NCBI GenBank assembly: GCA_036505635.1
Contig: DASXTC010000083.1
Span: 1 to 64,000 of the forward strand
Source: DASXTC01 sp036505635
Lineage (GTDB): Bacteria > Acidobacteriota > Polarisedimenticolia > JACPZX01 > DASXTC01
Direction: 5' to 3'
DNA: 64,000 nucleotides
Shown: positions 1 to 8,622 of the stretch, piece by piece
Layout of the letters: each line of letters opens with the position of its first letter
Position numbering within the stretch: the stretch's first letter is position 1
Translations under genes and position numbers: made by a program
The notes under the pieces: model-generated
What the model was told of the DNA's origin: nothing
Databases searched by the model: none
What the model saw: the letters and a program-made list of their open reading frames with translations, nothing else

Positions 1-186
1 ATCGTGGTCGACCGGGAAACACCGATCGCTCAGCTGGTTCCTTACTCTTCGGACGCAGAGGGGCTCACCATCCGGAAGCCGCTCCGCAAGAGGCGCTCTC
101 TGCGAGGTGTCCCTCTTCCCAAGCCCCTCAAGCTCAACATCGACATCGTGGATGTGCTCCTCGAGGAGCGCCAGGGCGAGCGGTGA
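1..186 (+). CDS. Phd/YefM-type antitoxin, C-terminal part (5' end outside window)
   Basis: Open reading frame entering from the left edge in frame 1 and ending at TGA 184-186. The visible 61 residues begin with a VVDRETPIAQLVP stretch, which is the end of the DNA-binding fold in Phd/YefM antitoxins ('...V.DRG.PVA.L.P'), followed by a basic linker and a short acidic tail that in this family wraps the toxin. It overlaps the PIN-domain toxin gene by 4 nt, the usual antitoxin-toxin coupling. The true start lies upstream of the window. The family call rests on the motif and on the partner gene. Confidence 0.75.
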   Translation: MVVDRETPIAQLVPYSSDAEGLTIRKPLRKRRSLRGVPLPKPLKLNIDIVDVLLEERQGER

Positions 187-599
187 TTGCCTACATCGAT
201 TCGTCGGTGATTCTTCGAGTGGTCCTGGGCCAGCCAGATCGCCTGCGCGAATGGAAGACCCTGCGCTCTGGCGTCAGCAGCGCGCTTGTCGAGGTGGAGT
301 GCCTGAGGACGCTTGACCGCCTCAAGATTCGGAATGAAATCACCGACCCGGAGATCGCAGTGCGCAGGGAGGCCGTCTACAGGCTCGTCGAGGAGATCGA
401 AATCGTAGAACCGACAAGACCGGTCCTCGCGCGGGCGTCCCAACCGCCCCCGACACCGCTAGGCACCCTCGACGCCATCCATCTCGCCACGGCGCTGCTC
501 TGGCAGGAGAAGGAGCGCAAGCAGCTTGTCATGGCCACCCACGACACCGCGCTCGCCATCGCCGCCCAGGCTTGCGGGCTGCGCGTGGCCGGCATCTAG
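183..599 (+). CDS. vapC: PIN-domain toxin, VapC family ribonuclease
   Basis: 138-aa protein of typical VapC length. PIN-domain acidic residues are visible: Asp6 in YIDSSVIL, the glutamates of VEVECLR near residue 38, Asp in TLDAIHLATAL near residue 97 and Asp in ATHDTALA near residue 117. These form the Mg-dependent RNase site in the family. The GTG start at 183 lies inside the antitoxin stop codon, so translation is probably coupled. Likely cleaves tRNA or rRNA when released from its antitoxin; the target cannot be read from sequence. Nothing recognisable lies between its stop and the insertion sequence at 758. Confidence 0.85.
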   Translation: MIAYIDSSVILRVVLGQPDRLREWKTLRSGVSSALVEVECLRTLDRLKIRNEITDPEIAVRREAVYRLVEEIEIVEPTRPVLARASQPPPTPLGTLDAIHLATALLWQEKERKQLVMATHDTALAIAAQACGLRVAGI

Positions 600-757
600 G
601 CCTTAAACAAGCGAATGGCGAGACGCCCGATGGCCGTTGCAAGACACATTCGGGGCGGGCAGAACTTCACCGGCCCTGACCTTGCGGCCGGGAGGGTGTC
701 ATCGCGCTGTGTGTCGGTCATCGGTGGCCTCGCTTTCTGGAATTAGGAGAGTTGATG

Positions 758-2393
758 GAAACTGGGGCCTCTTGCGCCCGGGCTCAGGTCAGCTGCTCAG
801 CAACGTAACGGCTGCCGCAGCACATCGACGCCGCGTAGCAGGACGTGCAGCCAGCGATTCCACGCCAGCAACCGGAAGATGATCCGTCGGCCCGCGCGCA
901 CGACCTGACACGGCAGGCGCATGAAGGCGTTGAGGAAGGTCCTGAACTCCATCTTCAGCACGGCCTGCTTGTCGGCGCGATATCTCTGGCCCCAGCGACC
1001 CGTCACTGGAAGCAGCAGCGCGAACCACGCCTTGAGCGTCCAGGCCAGGGCCGTCATCACCATGTAGGCCCAGTTGCCGGTCAGATCCGCCACCGGCATC
1101 TGCAGGGCCTGCACGCCGTTCTTGAGTTGAGCGATGAGGTTCTCCTGGTCGCAGCGTTGGTTGGCCAGCCTCACGATCTGGTCGGCCGGCTCGGGACGGT
1201 TGGTGATGTAGAAGAAGTACCGGATGTCGTCAAACAGCACCCGTTCGCCCTTCTCCACCGAGAGGTTCTTGCGCACCACCACGACGCGGTAGGCCTGCGT
1301 GCAGGCTGTCGGTTTGTAGGCAAACTCCGCCACCTGCTCGGACACCAGACGGATATTGTTGAACTCCCGCTCCCGGACGATCTGCTCCTTGACGTTGTCC
1401 GGACGTCGGCGCGGCTCGGTAGCCACCTCGTACTTCGCGGCCCGCTTCAGGCTCCTCCAACCCCGCGTTGGCAGGGCATCGGCTCTGGCCACCAGGTTCG
1501 GCATCGCGTCAATGCCGAAGATGAACCCCACGCCCTGTCCATCCCATCCATCCAGATGCCGCGTCTGGCTGAAGTCGGTGTCCCCGCGCAGCAGGATCTT
1601 GCGAAACCCCGCTGACCGGCACAGCCCGATGGCCCGGTCAAACCTCTCCGAGGCTCCCTCGTGCGACGGCCGGTTGCCGCTGCGGTTCACCAGGTACAGC
1701 GGCTCTTTGGTGTTTGCAAGTGAGATGAGCAGCGGGTGGTAGCCCCACACACCGTCATACGAGATGTCCATGCCCTGCTTGCACTCACCGGTGGTCTGGG
1801 CCACTGTTCCGTCCGCATCCAGAATCGCTTCCTCAAAGAACTCCTCCGGCTGCTGGCGCCACACCTTCACCCGCACCGCGTTGATCGCTTCCATCAAGCT
1901 CTCGATATCGGCCGGGCTGAACCGCCGGCAGAAATCCCCCGCCGTGGTCGGGTCCGGGATGCGCTGGGCGCCCAGCGCGTCCAGATACACCTCGCCGTTG
2001 CGCCGCAGCTCGAGATCCTCCAGGCACGTCCCGCCGCTCAGAGCGTTGTACGCGATGTTCAGAACGTGGTCCGACTCGTGGTACGGCAGGTGAACCTTCA
2101 GCAGGGACAACGCCTTGTCGATGGCGTCGATCAATCCCGTGCGTCCCGCCAGCAGGTGGATCGCCCCGATGCCGCCCACCCCCACGGCTCGTGTCCTATC
2201 AGCCATCTCATAGTGAATGTTGCTGGCCGACATCATCGGTTCATCCTGGGCCTGCCAGACACGATCCCGTAGCCGGTACGCGATCCGACGCTTGCGGTTG
2301 CTCACGAGTCTGCGTGTATAATCGTTCACTCGAAACGCCTCCTTGTTTGGGTAGGTTGCGATCTTCGTCACTCGCAAGATACCGGGGCGTTTC
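758..2393 (-). mobile_element. IS1380-family insertion sequence
   Basis: A complete transposase gene is bracketed by imperfect inverted ends. Left end 758-776 reads GAAAC, seven variable bases, TCTTGCG; the right end, read on the minus strand from 2393 inward, reads GAAAC, nine variable bases, TCTTGCG. I could not identify a target-site duplication, so the exact ends are approximate. The element lies directly next to the broken 3' end of chrA (2462-2521). Confidence 0.65.
797..2371 (-). CDS. IS1380-family transposase
   Basis: About 524 aa, uninterrupted, so potentially active. The N-terminal part carries a conserved 'VNDYTRRLVSNRKRRI' segment typical of one IS1380 branch. The DDE catalytic core is visible as LDADGTVAQ, then RGDTDFSQ, then DQENLIAQLKNG near residue 400. 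The C-terminus is basic. A TTG at 2377 extends the frame by two codons but sits inside the right terminal repeat, so GTG 2371 is chosen; an internal start nearer 2240 is also possible. Mobilises the surrounding IS by cut-and-paste. Confidence 0.88.
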   Translation of the reverse strand: MTKIATYPNKEAFRVNDYTRRLVSNRKRRIAYRLRDRVWQAQDEPMMSASNIHYEMADRTRAVGVGGIGAIHLLAGRTGLIDAIDKALSLLKVHLPYHESDHVLNIAYNALSGGTCLEDLELRRNGEVYLDALGAQRIPDPTTAGDFCRRFSPADIESLMEAINAVRVKVWRQQPEEFFEEAILDADGTVAQTTGECKQGMDISYDGVWGYHPLLISLANTKEPLYLVNRSGNRPSHEGASERFDRAIGLCRSAGFRKILLRGDTDFSQTRHLDGWDGQGVGFIFGIDAMPNLVARADALPTRGWRSLKRAAKYEVATEPRRRPDNVKEQIVREREFNNIRLVSEQVAEFAYKPTACTQAYRVVVVRKNLSVEKGERVLFDDIRYFFYITNRPEPADQIVRLANQRCDQENLIAQLKNGVQALQMPVADLTGNWAYMVMTALAWTLKAWFALLLPVTGRWGQRYRADKQAVLKMEFRTFLNAFMRLPCQVVRAGRRIIFRLLAWNRWLHVLLRGVDVLRQPLRC

Positions 2394-2461
2394 GAGTACT
2401 TCCATCAGAATCGCGTGTCGAAATCGCTCACATCACGCTTGGACAAGGTCTAGGGCACGAG

Positions 2462-3598
2462 GTCCGCCGCGAGCGCGATGATGAGACCTAACGTGCCTGC
2501 GGAGAAACCCCAGAGCACCTACCGGGCGTAGGGCAGGTTCTCGACTTTCTCAACGTACCGCGCCAAACCCAGAACGAACAGGAAGCTGGGAAGAAACAGG
2601 AAGACGCAACCCACCGCGGCGCCAGGGAAACCGCCCGCCAGATAGGAGAGAAACACGCCGATCGAGATGAGCGGGCCAGGAGTCGTCTCCCCAAGCGCCA
2701 AGGCGTCGATCACCTGCCGGTCTGTCAGCCATCCGTACCTCCCGATCGTCTGCTCGCGCAGAACGGGAAGCACGGTGTAGGCTCCGCCGAAGGTCAGGAG
2801 GGCAGCCTTCGTATTGACCCAGGCGATCTGTCCAAGGCGCGTGACCGTCACCTCGGGTCCACCGGACAGATTCGTCGTTTCCCGGCCGGGCAGTCCTTCC
2901 GCTGGCTTGCCGGACGTCCGCGGCCAGAGTTGGTTTCCAACGATCAGGAGGATGACGAGCGCAGTCAAAGCCCAACCATGTGTCTTCGACTCATTCGCAC
3001 TCTTGCGGTGGTGCGCAAGCAGGAGGCCCAGCAGACCGGAGCTGCCCAGAACCACGACGAACGGAGCGCGCATCAGGAAGCTCGCTACGAAGGCCGTGCC
3101 CATAAGTAAGTAGGAGAGACCCACCTTGAGCGATCTCCCGGACAATCTCACCGCCGCAGTCGCAATCAGAGCCAAGGCGATGGGGCGTATGCCATCGAGG
3201 AACGCCGTGACAGCGGGCACCTGCCCGTACCGGTGATACATCCAGGCGAGCGCCGTGAGGCTGACGAAGCCGGGCAAGATGAAGAGGAGACCCGCGACGA
3301 TGCCTCCCCGGACGCCGCGCCGGAGATATCCGAGGTGGATCGCGATCTCGAGCGCCTCAGGACCTGGAAGGATGTTCGCGAAATCGAGCAGGTGAACGAA
3401 CTGTGCATCAGCCACCCACCTGAGCGTCTCGACCGCCTCCTTGTGCATCACTCCGATCTGCGCGACGGGCCCGCCGAAGGTGTTGACACCCACCCGGAAC
3501 ATCGAGCGCAGGAAGCTCCCCCACGGCTCCCGCTCCTCGGGTGGAAGCGGTCGCGGGGCCACCGTTTCGTCGCCGTGCTGCTCCGATGGCAGGTCCAT
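2462..3598 (-). pseudogene. chrA: Chromate transporter ChrA, C-terminally truncated with in-frame TAG
   Basis: Reads from ATG 3598 through 359 codons to TAG at 2521-2519. Both CHR halves are present: the first contains VGVNTFGGPVAQIGVMH, the second VNTKAALLTFGGAYTVLP and LGETTPGPL. Many hydrophobic segments fit an inner-membrane antiporter that expels chromate or takes up sulfate. Family members are usually about 390-450 aa. After the TAG the same frame continues for 23 sense codons (VLWGFSAGTLGLIIALAADL...), resembling the missing last membrane helix, then stops at 2464-2462. It is therefore probably damaged, although the 359-aa product may still fold. Last gene of the chr operon; starts 6 nt after the DUF1259 gene. 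Confidence 0.8.
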
Positions 3599-3604
3599 CG
3601 GAGC

Positions 3605-4513
3605 CTACGCGTGCCTCGTCTTGTCGAGCGCTGCCTTGATACCGCGGGCCAGGTCCTCCGACTTCCCGACGCCCCAGTAATGGAGGAACAAGATTCGGGG
3701 AATCTCCCCGGCCATATGACTGTGGATCGCCACGATGTTGATGCCTGCTCTCCGCAGGGTCTTGAGCACCTCCTGCAGCTCGGACTCGAGCATCGCGAAG
3801 TCGCCGTCCACGACGGCCAGATCGTCGCCGCCCGAGAACGCTGCCCAGGTGTTCACGCCCATGGCGCTGCCCATGGTGGAGCCGTCCATCGTCGTCTCGC
3901 GACCGATGGTCACCTTGTAGACGCCGTTGCTCAGCTCGCCGGGTTTCCCGAGGATCGCCTCGATCTTCTTCGGGTCGAGGGTGCTCTTCGCCGGATCGAT
4001 GTCGGCTTGCGCTACGGCGCCCTTCGCAAGGCTTGTGTCCTTGATCTTGGCGAAGACCTTGCCGACGGCGGCGGCGAGCTTCTGCTCCTCGCCCATGCCC
4101 CCGATGTGCATGAACATCACCCTTGGGCTGTCCCAGAGAAAATGATTGTGGAGGGCTGTCACCTGAAGGCCGCTGTCAAGGGCTACGCTCATGACGGGGT
4201 TCACCTGCTCCTCGAGCAGGACCATGTCGCCCATCACCATCGCGTGTTCGCCGGTCCTCTTGAACGAGGCCCACGACGTGAGTCCCATTGGAGGCGTGAT
4301 CTTGACGCCCGCCGATGACACGACGAGATCGGTCCGTGGCATCGACACTTTGAAGACGCCTTCCTTCTCATCGAGCTTACCTTTGACGCCAGTGAGTTGT
4401 TCGATGCTGGCGGTATCGAGTTGCGTTGTCGGCCCAGCGCTCTGCGCTGATGCCGTGGACGCACCGAGAGCACACAGACCGAGCACTACAGGATTGAGCA
4501 AATATCTCTTCAT
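3605..4513 (-). CDS. Secreted DUF1259 domain protein
   Basis: 302 aa with a signal peptide (MKRYLLNPVVLGLCALGAS, cleavage near ASAQ). Two tandem DUF1259 (LppY/LpqO-type) units are visible. Each has a 'V..A.HNH/SH' element (TALHNHFLWDSPRVMFMH near residue 125 and VAIHSHMAGEIPRILFLHYWG near residue 265), with conserved histidines suggestive of a metal site. Function in the family is unknown, but members often lie beside chrA/chrB. Here it is the fourth gene of the chr operon, 6 nt before chrA. A periplasmic role linked to chromate or metal stress is inferred from position only. Confidence 0.8.
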   Translation of the reverse strand: MKRYLLNPVVLGLCALGASTASAQSAGPTTQLDTASIEQLTGVKGKLDEKEGVFKVSMPRTDLVVSSAGVKITPPMGLTSWASFKRTGEHAMVMGDMVLLEEQVNPVMSVALDSGLQVTALHNHFLWDSPRVMFMHIGGMGEEQKLAAAVGKVFAKIKDTSLAKGAVAQADIDPAKSTLDPKKIEAILGKPGELSNGVYKVTIGRETTMDGSTMGSAMGVNTWAAFSGGDDLAVVDGDFAMLESELQEVLKTLRRAGINIVAIHSHMAGEIPRILFLHYWGVGKSEDLARGIKAALDKTRHA

Positions 4514-4583
4514 GACTCCTGTCCCTTCTTTCCAGGAGAGGCTTGATCGTGGAGGAGGCTGGCCTTCTCGACGCGCTTCCCTT

Positions 4584-4952
4584 CTATTCGAACGAAGTCA
4601 CGTAAAGAACCTGGGTACCGCCTTTCTTGACGAGCGTTCCCGTAACGGTGACAGTCTGTGCCATCTTGTCCGCAAGCACGTCTCGTCCAGCCCGATGATC
4701 CTTCATTCCCATGACTACGTAGATATTCCCCTTGTCATCGACGATCCCGATGGGATTGCCCGCTTTCGCGCACTCGGTGGTGCATGCCTTGTGCTCTGGT
4801 CCGTGGCTGCCGTCCTCCAGATAACACCAGAGGTCCACCACCTCTCCTTTCACCGTGACTTGCTCGCCCTTCGGTTCTCCGGAGGCGGTTAGAACAGACA
4901 AGATCGATAAACTCACTGCCAGCAGGACGAGACCAATGATCCGATGTTTCAT
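4584..4952 (-). CDS. Small secreted Cys/His protein (possible metal-binding)
   Basis: 122 aa from ATG 4952, preceded by GGAG 11 nt upstream; the longer frame to 5000 has no good start. Signal peptide MKHRIIGLVLLAVSLSILS, then an OB-like beta-rich domain starting VTVKGEVVDLWCYLED. A Cys/His pattern (WCYLEDGSHGPEHKACTTEC followed by AKAGNP) gives three cysteines and two histidines that could bind a metal or form disulfides. The same pattern recurs in the protein at 17259-17597. Third gene of the chr operon. No catalytic function is recognised. Confidence 0.75.
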   Translation of the reverse strand: MKHRIIGLVLLAVSLSILSVLTASGEPKGEQVTVKGEVVDLWCYLEDGSHGPEHKACTTECAKAGNPIGIVDDKGNIYVVMGMKDHRAGRDVLADKMAQTVTVTGTLVKKGGTQVLYVTSFE

Positions 4953-4996
4953 CGCAGCTGCTCCTTCATTCCGTCTCAAGGGATTGTTCCGTCGAG

Positions 4997-5665
4997 TCAC
5001 TGTAGGGGCTCGACGGAGAGGTCATCGAAATAGGTCACCGAATCCGCCTTGGTCCACACGCCGACTTTGCCCGGGGCCGCGAAGGTCTTGTCGTGCGCGT
5101 CGATGACCTTCTCCCCATCCCAGAAGACCTGGAAATGATCGCCCCGCGCTTCGGCACGCAGCTCGTGCCAAGTACCGCTGGTCACCTTGCCGCTCCAGCT
5201 CGCGAATTGCTTGCGGCTGCCGTCCTTGACGTAGTAGAGACGGACGTTGTTCTCCAGAGCGTTTGCTCGCGTGACGTAGTAGTTGTTCTCGTCACGGTAG
5301 CGGAATACGAGGCCGCAGGCCTGGTCAACCATTCCCGAGACGGCCTTGCACCGGACCGAGAGCCGCAAATTGCTCGACACGGCTTCGTTTGCCACGGCCA
5401 CAGGGAACCGGTAGTCCGTATCATCGGTGTCGACTTGCGCGAGGACATTCGGAGCACTCGGAGCGTCCTTTTCCGGCTTCACCATCCAGCGGCCCTGCCC
5501 ACCGCTGCCGGTTCGGGCAAGCGAGAACCCTGCGGGTGGAGCCTCTGCCGGGTCGGCATCGAAGTGCCATGTACGGGCAGCGCCAGCGGGGGTGTCGGCG
5601 TAAACAACTTCTACAAGCAACCCGACCGCCGCAGCGGCGGCGACGGCGAAAAACCTTGTATCCAT
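4997..5665 (-). CDS. Secreted LamG/DUF1080-like beta-sandwich protein
   Basis: 222 aa with an Ala-rich signal peptide (cleavage around VYADTP, residue 24). The mature part has features of a concanavalin-like sugar-binding fold (DUF1080/3-keto-disaccharide hydrolase-like): ACGLVFRYRDENNYYVTRAN, then WHELRAEARGDHFQVFWDGE and VGVWTKADSVTYFDDLSV at the end. That order matches DUF1080 domains, but no catalytic residues can be assigned. Located between chrB and the small Cys/His protein in one operon. Why a putative glycan-binding protein sits in a chromate operon is unclear. Confidence 0.75.
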   Translation of the reverse strand: MDTRFFAVAAAAAVGLLVEVVYADTPAGAARTWHFDADPAEAPPAGFSLARTGSGGQGRWMVKPEKDAPSAPNVLAQVDTDDTDYRFPVAVANEAVSSNLRLSVRCKAVSGMVDQACGLVFRYRDENNYYVTRANALENNVRLYYVKDGSRKQFASWSGKVTSGTWHELRAEARGDHFQVFWDGEKVIDAHDKTFAAPGKVGVWTKADSVTYFDDLSVEPLQ

Positions 5666-5712
5666 CCCTTCCTCCCTCCTTTCATTTCATTGCTGTCCCC
5701 CGCGTTGGTCCA

Positions 5713-6711
5713 TCAACGGGGTCTCCTCCGGAAGTACTCGTACAGATCCTCGAGCACAGCGGAGCCGCGGGCCATTCGCACCTCGTCCTCCTTGTGGGCC
5801 ATCGCGATGCCTGCGATCAGCCGGTCAAGCCCCAAAGCTTCCTGCCGCTCGAATTTGGAGTCTTTCAGGTCGATGTCGTGGACGATTTCCGCGATCGGTC
5901 GCAACGCCAGGTCCTCGAGCCCGAAACGGCGCAGCAGGACCTCAAAGGTGCAGCAATCTCCTTCGTGCGTGAACTCGGCATCGAACATGTCGAATCGCAG
6001 TTCACCGGTTTCAGGGCGGTACCCCTTGTTGGCGACGAACTTGAAGCGAGCTTCCCTGTCGATGAACCTGCGGATGAGCCATGCGCTCGCGATGCGGTCC
6101 ACGTGTATCCCTCGGCGCGTGACCCATACCCGCCCGAGAAGCCGTTCAGCGTGGCCAGGACTTCTCTCCGCCGCGGTGCCCGTCGACGCTTTGTCTTTCA
6201 GTCTTGCCTCGAGTCCCGCAAGAAGAGCGTCGGTGGTGTCGCTACCGGGCGCGCCGAAGAAGTCGATACCCGCGACGTCGGAGAACCGTCTCCTGAGCTT
6301 GGCGACTTCCGCATCGAATCGATTCCTCTGGTCTCGATCGAGTCGGGCGGCAGACGGCAGTTCCCCAGCCAGCTGTTGAGCTTCCTCAGCGATCTGAGCA
6401 TAGTCGGCATCCCGCGCCGCGTGGAACATCGCCTCGACCTGTTCATCGGAGAGGCCCTCCACGAAATGCGCCTCGCAGATGGACGCCTCCCCGCCCTCGG
6501 CGAAGATCTCGCGGAGCACCCACTGGAAGTCCTCCTGGGTCTGGTCGCTGAACGGCAGGACGTAGACCGAGTTCTTGATGGCGACTGCGCCCAGACGCTG
6601 CAGCCTCCGCCAGACCTTGACGCGGAAATAGTTCGGCTTCGGAGGGATTTGGTGGATCAGGAGCAGCCACCGACCCTCGGTCTTCTCGGGCACTCGATCC
6701 GTGATGAGCAT
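5713..6711 (-). CDS. chrB: ChrB chromate-resistance protein
   Basis: 332 aa. The N-terminal half (GRWLLLIHQIPPKPNYFRVK, VYVLPFSDQTQEDFQW) matches the ChrB N-terminal domain. The C-terminal half from about residue 195 (GRVWVTRRGIHVDRIASAWL, FDMFDAEFTHEGDCCTFEVL) matches the ChrB C-terminal domain with its HVDRIASAWLIRRFID signature and conserved Asp, His and Cys residues. In studied strains ChrB is a chromate-responsive regulator or accessory protein needed for full ChrA resistance. First gene of the leftward chr operon. A TTGATC-17-TAGACT promoter lies just upstream with a very short leader and no Shine-Dalgarno. Confidence 0.9.
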   Translation of the reverse strand: MLITDRVPEKTEGRWLLLIHQIPPKPNYFRVKVWRRLQRLGAVAIKNSVYVLPFSDQTQEDFQWVLREIFAEGGEASICEAHFVEGLSDEQVEAMFHAARDADYAQIAEEAQQLAGELPSAARLDRDQRNRFDAEVAKLRRRFSDVAGIDFFGAPGSDTTDALLAGLEARLKDKASTGTAAERSPGHAERLLGRVWVTRRGIHVDRIASAWLIRRFIDREARFKFVANKGYRPETGELRFDMFDAEFTHEGDCCTFEVLLRRFGLEDLALRPIAEIVHDIDLKDSKFERQEALGLDRLIAGIAMAHKEDEVRMARGSAVLEDLYEYFRRRPR

Positions 6712-6720
6712 CTGAAGCGT

Positions 6721-6749
6721 AGTCTAGATACAACTGTTCTATGGATCAA
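6721..6749 (-). promoter_or_regulatory. Predicted sigma-70 promoter of the chr operon
   Basis: Reading leftward, TTGATC (6749-6744), a 17-nt spacer and TAGACT (6726-6721). The -10 ends 9 nt before the chrB ATG, so the transcript would be almost leaderless, consistent with the absence of a ribosome-binding site. Not verified experimentally. Confidence 0.45.
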
Positions 6750-7219
6750 CTGCCGCCGGCCGTCATGTGCGGCACTTCATGATTCGGGTTCAGGGGCCAA
6801 CTCTGTGGCGGGCGCAGGGCTACACTGCGGGGTGCTATCGGTGGCGTCCATGATCGGACTCGTCGCGTTGCTCGCCTTCGGAACAACGAGATCGTGCTCG
6901 TCTCGCACTTACGGCACCTGCCGCAGGAAGAAGGTTTGCCGTCATTCGCGAGGCGGTGATTTCAGGTGCGCACGTGTACCCTGTGTCGGGTTTAGATGAC
7001 CGCTCGTGCGGCCGTGCCGACGCTTTCATGTGCTCGCGTTGAGGGGCCAGCACCTTGGAGCCGAAAGTTAGGCGCCGATGGGGGTCGTCATCTTGTTCGG
7101 CCTTTTTCCCGGGAGCGCGCTAGACATGATCTTCCTCCCGTTGCCATACCATCGTCTCACTCGCATGAGGTCCGGTCACGAGGCATGATGCGCCGGGCGC
7201 GAGGCCTCAGCGCCTCAGG
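6750..7219. other. Intergenic region without a recognisable gene
   Basis: About 470 bp between the divergent chr operon and the transporter gene. Short frames exist on both strands but none has a good start, a ribosome-binding site or a recognisable motif. A single GTTAGGC near 7068 resembles half of an integron attC core, but no partner core is seen. Upstream promoter elements for the transporter could lie here; I see none that is convincing. Confidence 0.5.
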
Positions 7220-8278
7220 TTGCGTGGTGTCGGGCTCTCTCTCGCGGCGGCGGCGATCTACGGAATCCTGGCCCCGGCGGCGAAAGGCGCTCTGGCTCAC
7301 ATCGAGCCCGTGCGCGCCGCCGGCCTGACCTATCTCGCCGCGGGGTGCGTCACCTTGGTCGCCCTGCTGTTACGGGCGCTGATCGGACGAAGGCCATCCA
7401 GGGGTCGCATCACGCGGCGGGACGTGCCGCGGCTCCTCGGAATGACGCTGCTCGGTGGTGTGCTGGGCCCGGTGATGTTCTTCGAGGGTGTTCAACGAGT
7501 CGCCTCGCATCACGCAGCGATCGTGCAGCATCTGGAGTTCGCGTTCACCGTCCTCGCCGCCGTGCTCGTGCTTGGTGAGCGAGTCGGAAGGAGAGGCGTC
7601 TTCGGTCTGTTTCTGCTGCTGATAGGTTTGATGGTGTTCTCACTGCCCGGCCCAGCCAGTGGAGGGCAACTGTCCTCGACTTCCTGGAGAGGCCTGCTGC
7701 TCCTCGTGGCCGCCTGTTCGGCATGGGCCGGGGACAACATCCTGACTCGCGGTGCTTCCCGGCTCGATCCGCTCGTGGTCGTCACGATCAAGGGATTCGG
7801 TGGCGGCTCGGCACTCTTGCTCGGAACCCTTGGAGCTTCCTGGTCCCTTCCGCCGCGCGCGTGGATGCTGGTCATGCTGGCCGGCGGTGGCGGCGTCGGT
7901 CTCTCGCTTGTGCTGGAGCTACTCGCGCTGCGACGGATCGGCGCCGCGCTCAACGCCGGGCTGTTCGCTGCCGGGCCAGCCTTCGGCTTCCTGTGGAGTT
8001 TGTTGTTCCTCGGTGAGAGAGCCGGCACCTTCGGATGGCTGGCGCTCCTGTCCTGCGCTGCCGGCGCCGTCGCGCTCTCGATCGACCGGCATGGGCACCA
8101 ACATCATCACGATCCGATCGGTCACACGCACTGGCACGATCATCTTGACGAGCACCACACTCACATGCACGGGCCGGAATTCGCTCCCGGCATTTCACAC
8201 GTCCACGAGCACGAGCATGAGGCGACGACGCACGCACATCCGCACGAGCACGACGAGCACCATCGACACCGACATTGA
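7220..8278 (+). CDS. EamA/DMT-family transporter with His-rich C-terminal tail
   Basis: 352 aa. Ten hydrophobic segments in two EamA repeats are visible (first starting GVGLSLAAAAIYGILAPAA, second WRGLLLLVAACSAWAGDNIL). Family members move small metabolites or export drugs. After the last helix a cytosolic or periplasmic tail of about 65 residues holds more than 20 histidines interspersed with Asp and Glu (for example HGHQHHHDPIGHTHWHDH), typical of Zn, Ni or Co binding and unusual for this family. The TTG at 7220 is the only start in the open frame after TGA 7166-7168; it is weakly supported, and a nearby frame error cannot be excluded. Confidence 0.8.
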   Translation: MRGVGLSLAAAAIYGILAPAAKGALAHIEPVRAAGLTYLAAGCVTLVALLLRALIGRRPSRGRITRRDVPRLLGMTLLGGVLGPVMFFEGVQRVASHHAAIVQHLEFAFTVLAAVLVLGERVGRRGVFGLFLLLIGLMVFSLPGPASGGQLSSTSWRGLLLLVAACSAWAGDNILTRGASRLDPLVVVTIKGFGGGSALLLGTLGASWSLPPRAWMLVMLAGGGGVGLSLVLELLALRRIGAALNAGLFAAGPAFGFLWSLLFLGERAGTFGWLALLSCAAGAVALSIDRHGHQHHHDPIGHTHWHDHLDEHHTHMHGPEFAPGISHVHEHEHEATTHAHPHEHDEHHRHRH

Positions 8279-8379
8279 GTACGACAGGGGTGATCGGGGA
8301 TGGGCGACGGGATCGGGAAACAAAAGCGAGCAAGATGAGATCCACGTGCCCACTATAAGTCTTTTATTTTCAGATATTT
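8279..8379. other. Short AT-rich spacer before the tRNA-remnant repeat
   Basis: About 100 bp. It turns AT-rich near 8350-8380 (TCTTTTATTTTCAG), as expected for the trailer downstream of a leftward tRNA 3' end, and leads into the repeat at 8380. No gene seen. Confidence 0.4.
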
Positions 8380-8550
8380 GGCTGGAGCGACGGGACTTGA
8401 ACCCGTTCGGGATGAATTTTCTAACTTGCTGATGGCGCGTGACTTTCGTCGTGAGTGGCCGTCAACGTGTTGCCTTGTCCCTGTTTTCGATTCCCCCGGA
8501 GTCCCCTCCAGTCCCCTGGAGTCCTCCGCAGTCGTGGAGAAATAGTGGAG
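8380..8550. repeat. Direct repeat copy A with tRNA 3'-end fragment
   Basis: About 171 bp, around 85 percent alike to 11281-11453. It begins with GGCTGGAGCGACGGGACTTG, the complement of a tRNA T-arm and acceptor end, then diverges from any tRNA. The shared body includes TTTCTAACT, GCTGATGGC and a block with inverted CTCCAG/CTGGAG and repeated AGTCCCCT. No complete tRNA can be folded here. The structure looks like the junction of an element that integrates at tRNA 3' ends. Confidence 0.75.
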
Positions 8551-8622
8551 ATGGCAAACTTATAATGGTGTCCGCGCCGCCGCGCCCGCGGCGTCGAGTC
8601 GTCACGGGAGAGGACCCCGCCC

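Noticed and set aside
7060..7080. GTTAGGC that could be half of an integron attC
   Set aside because: No matching RYYYAAC core at a suitable distance and no integrase.
8380..8406. tRNA gene at the start of repeat copy A
   Set aside because: Only the T-arm and acceptor 3' side are present; no anticodon arm follows. Treated as a remnant.
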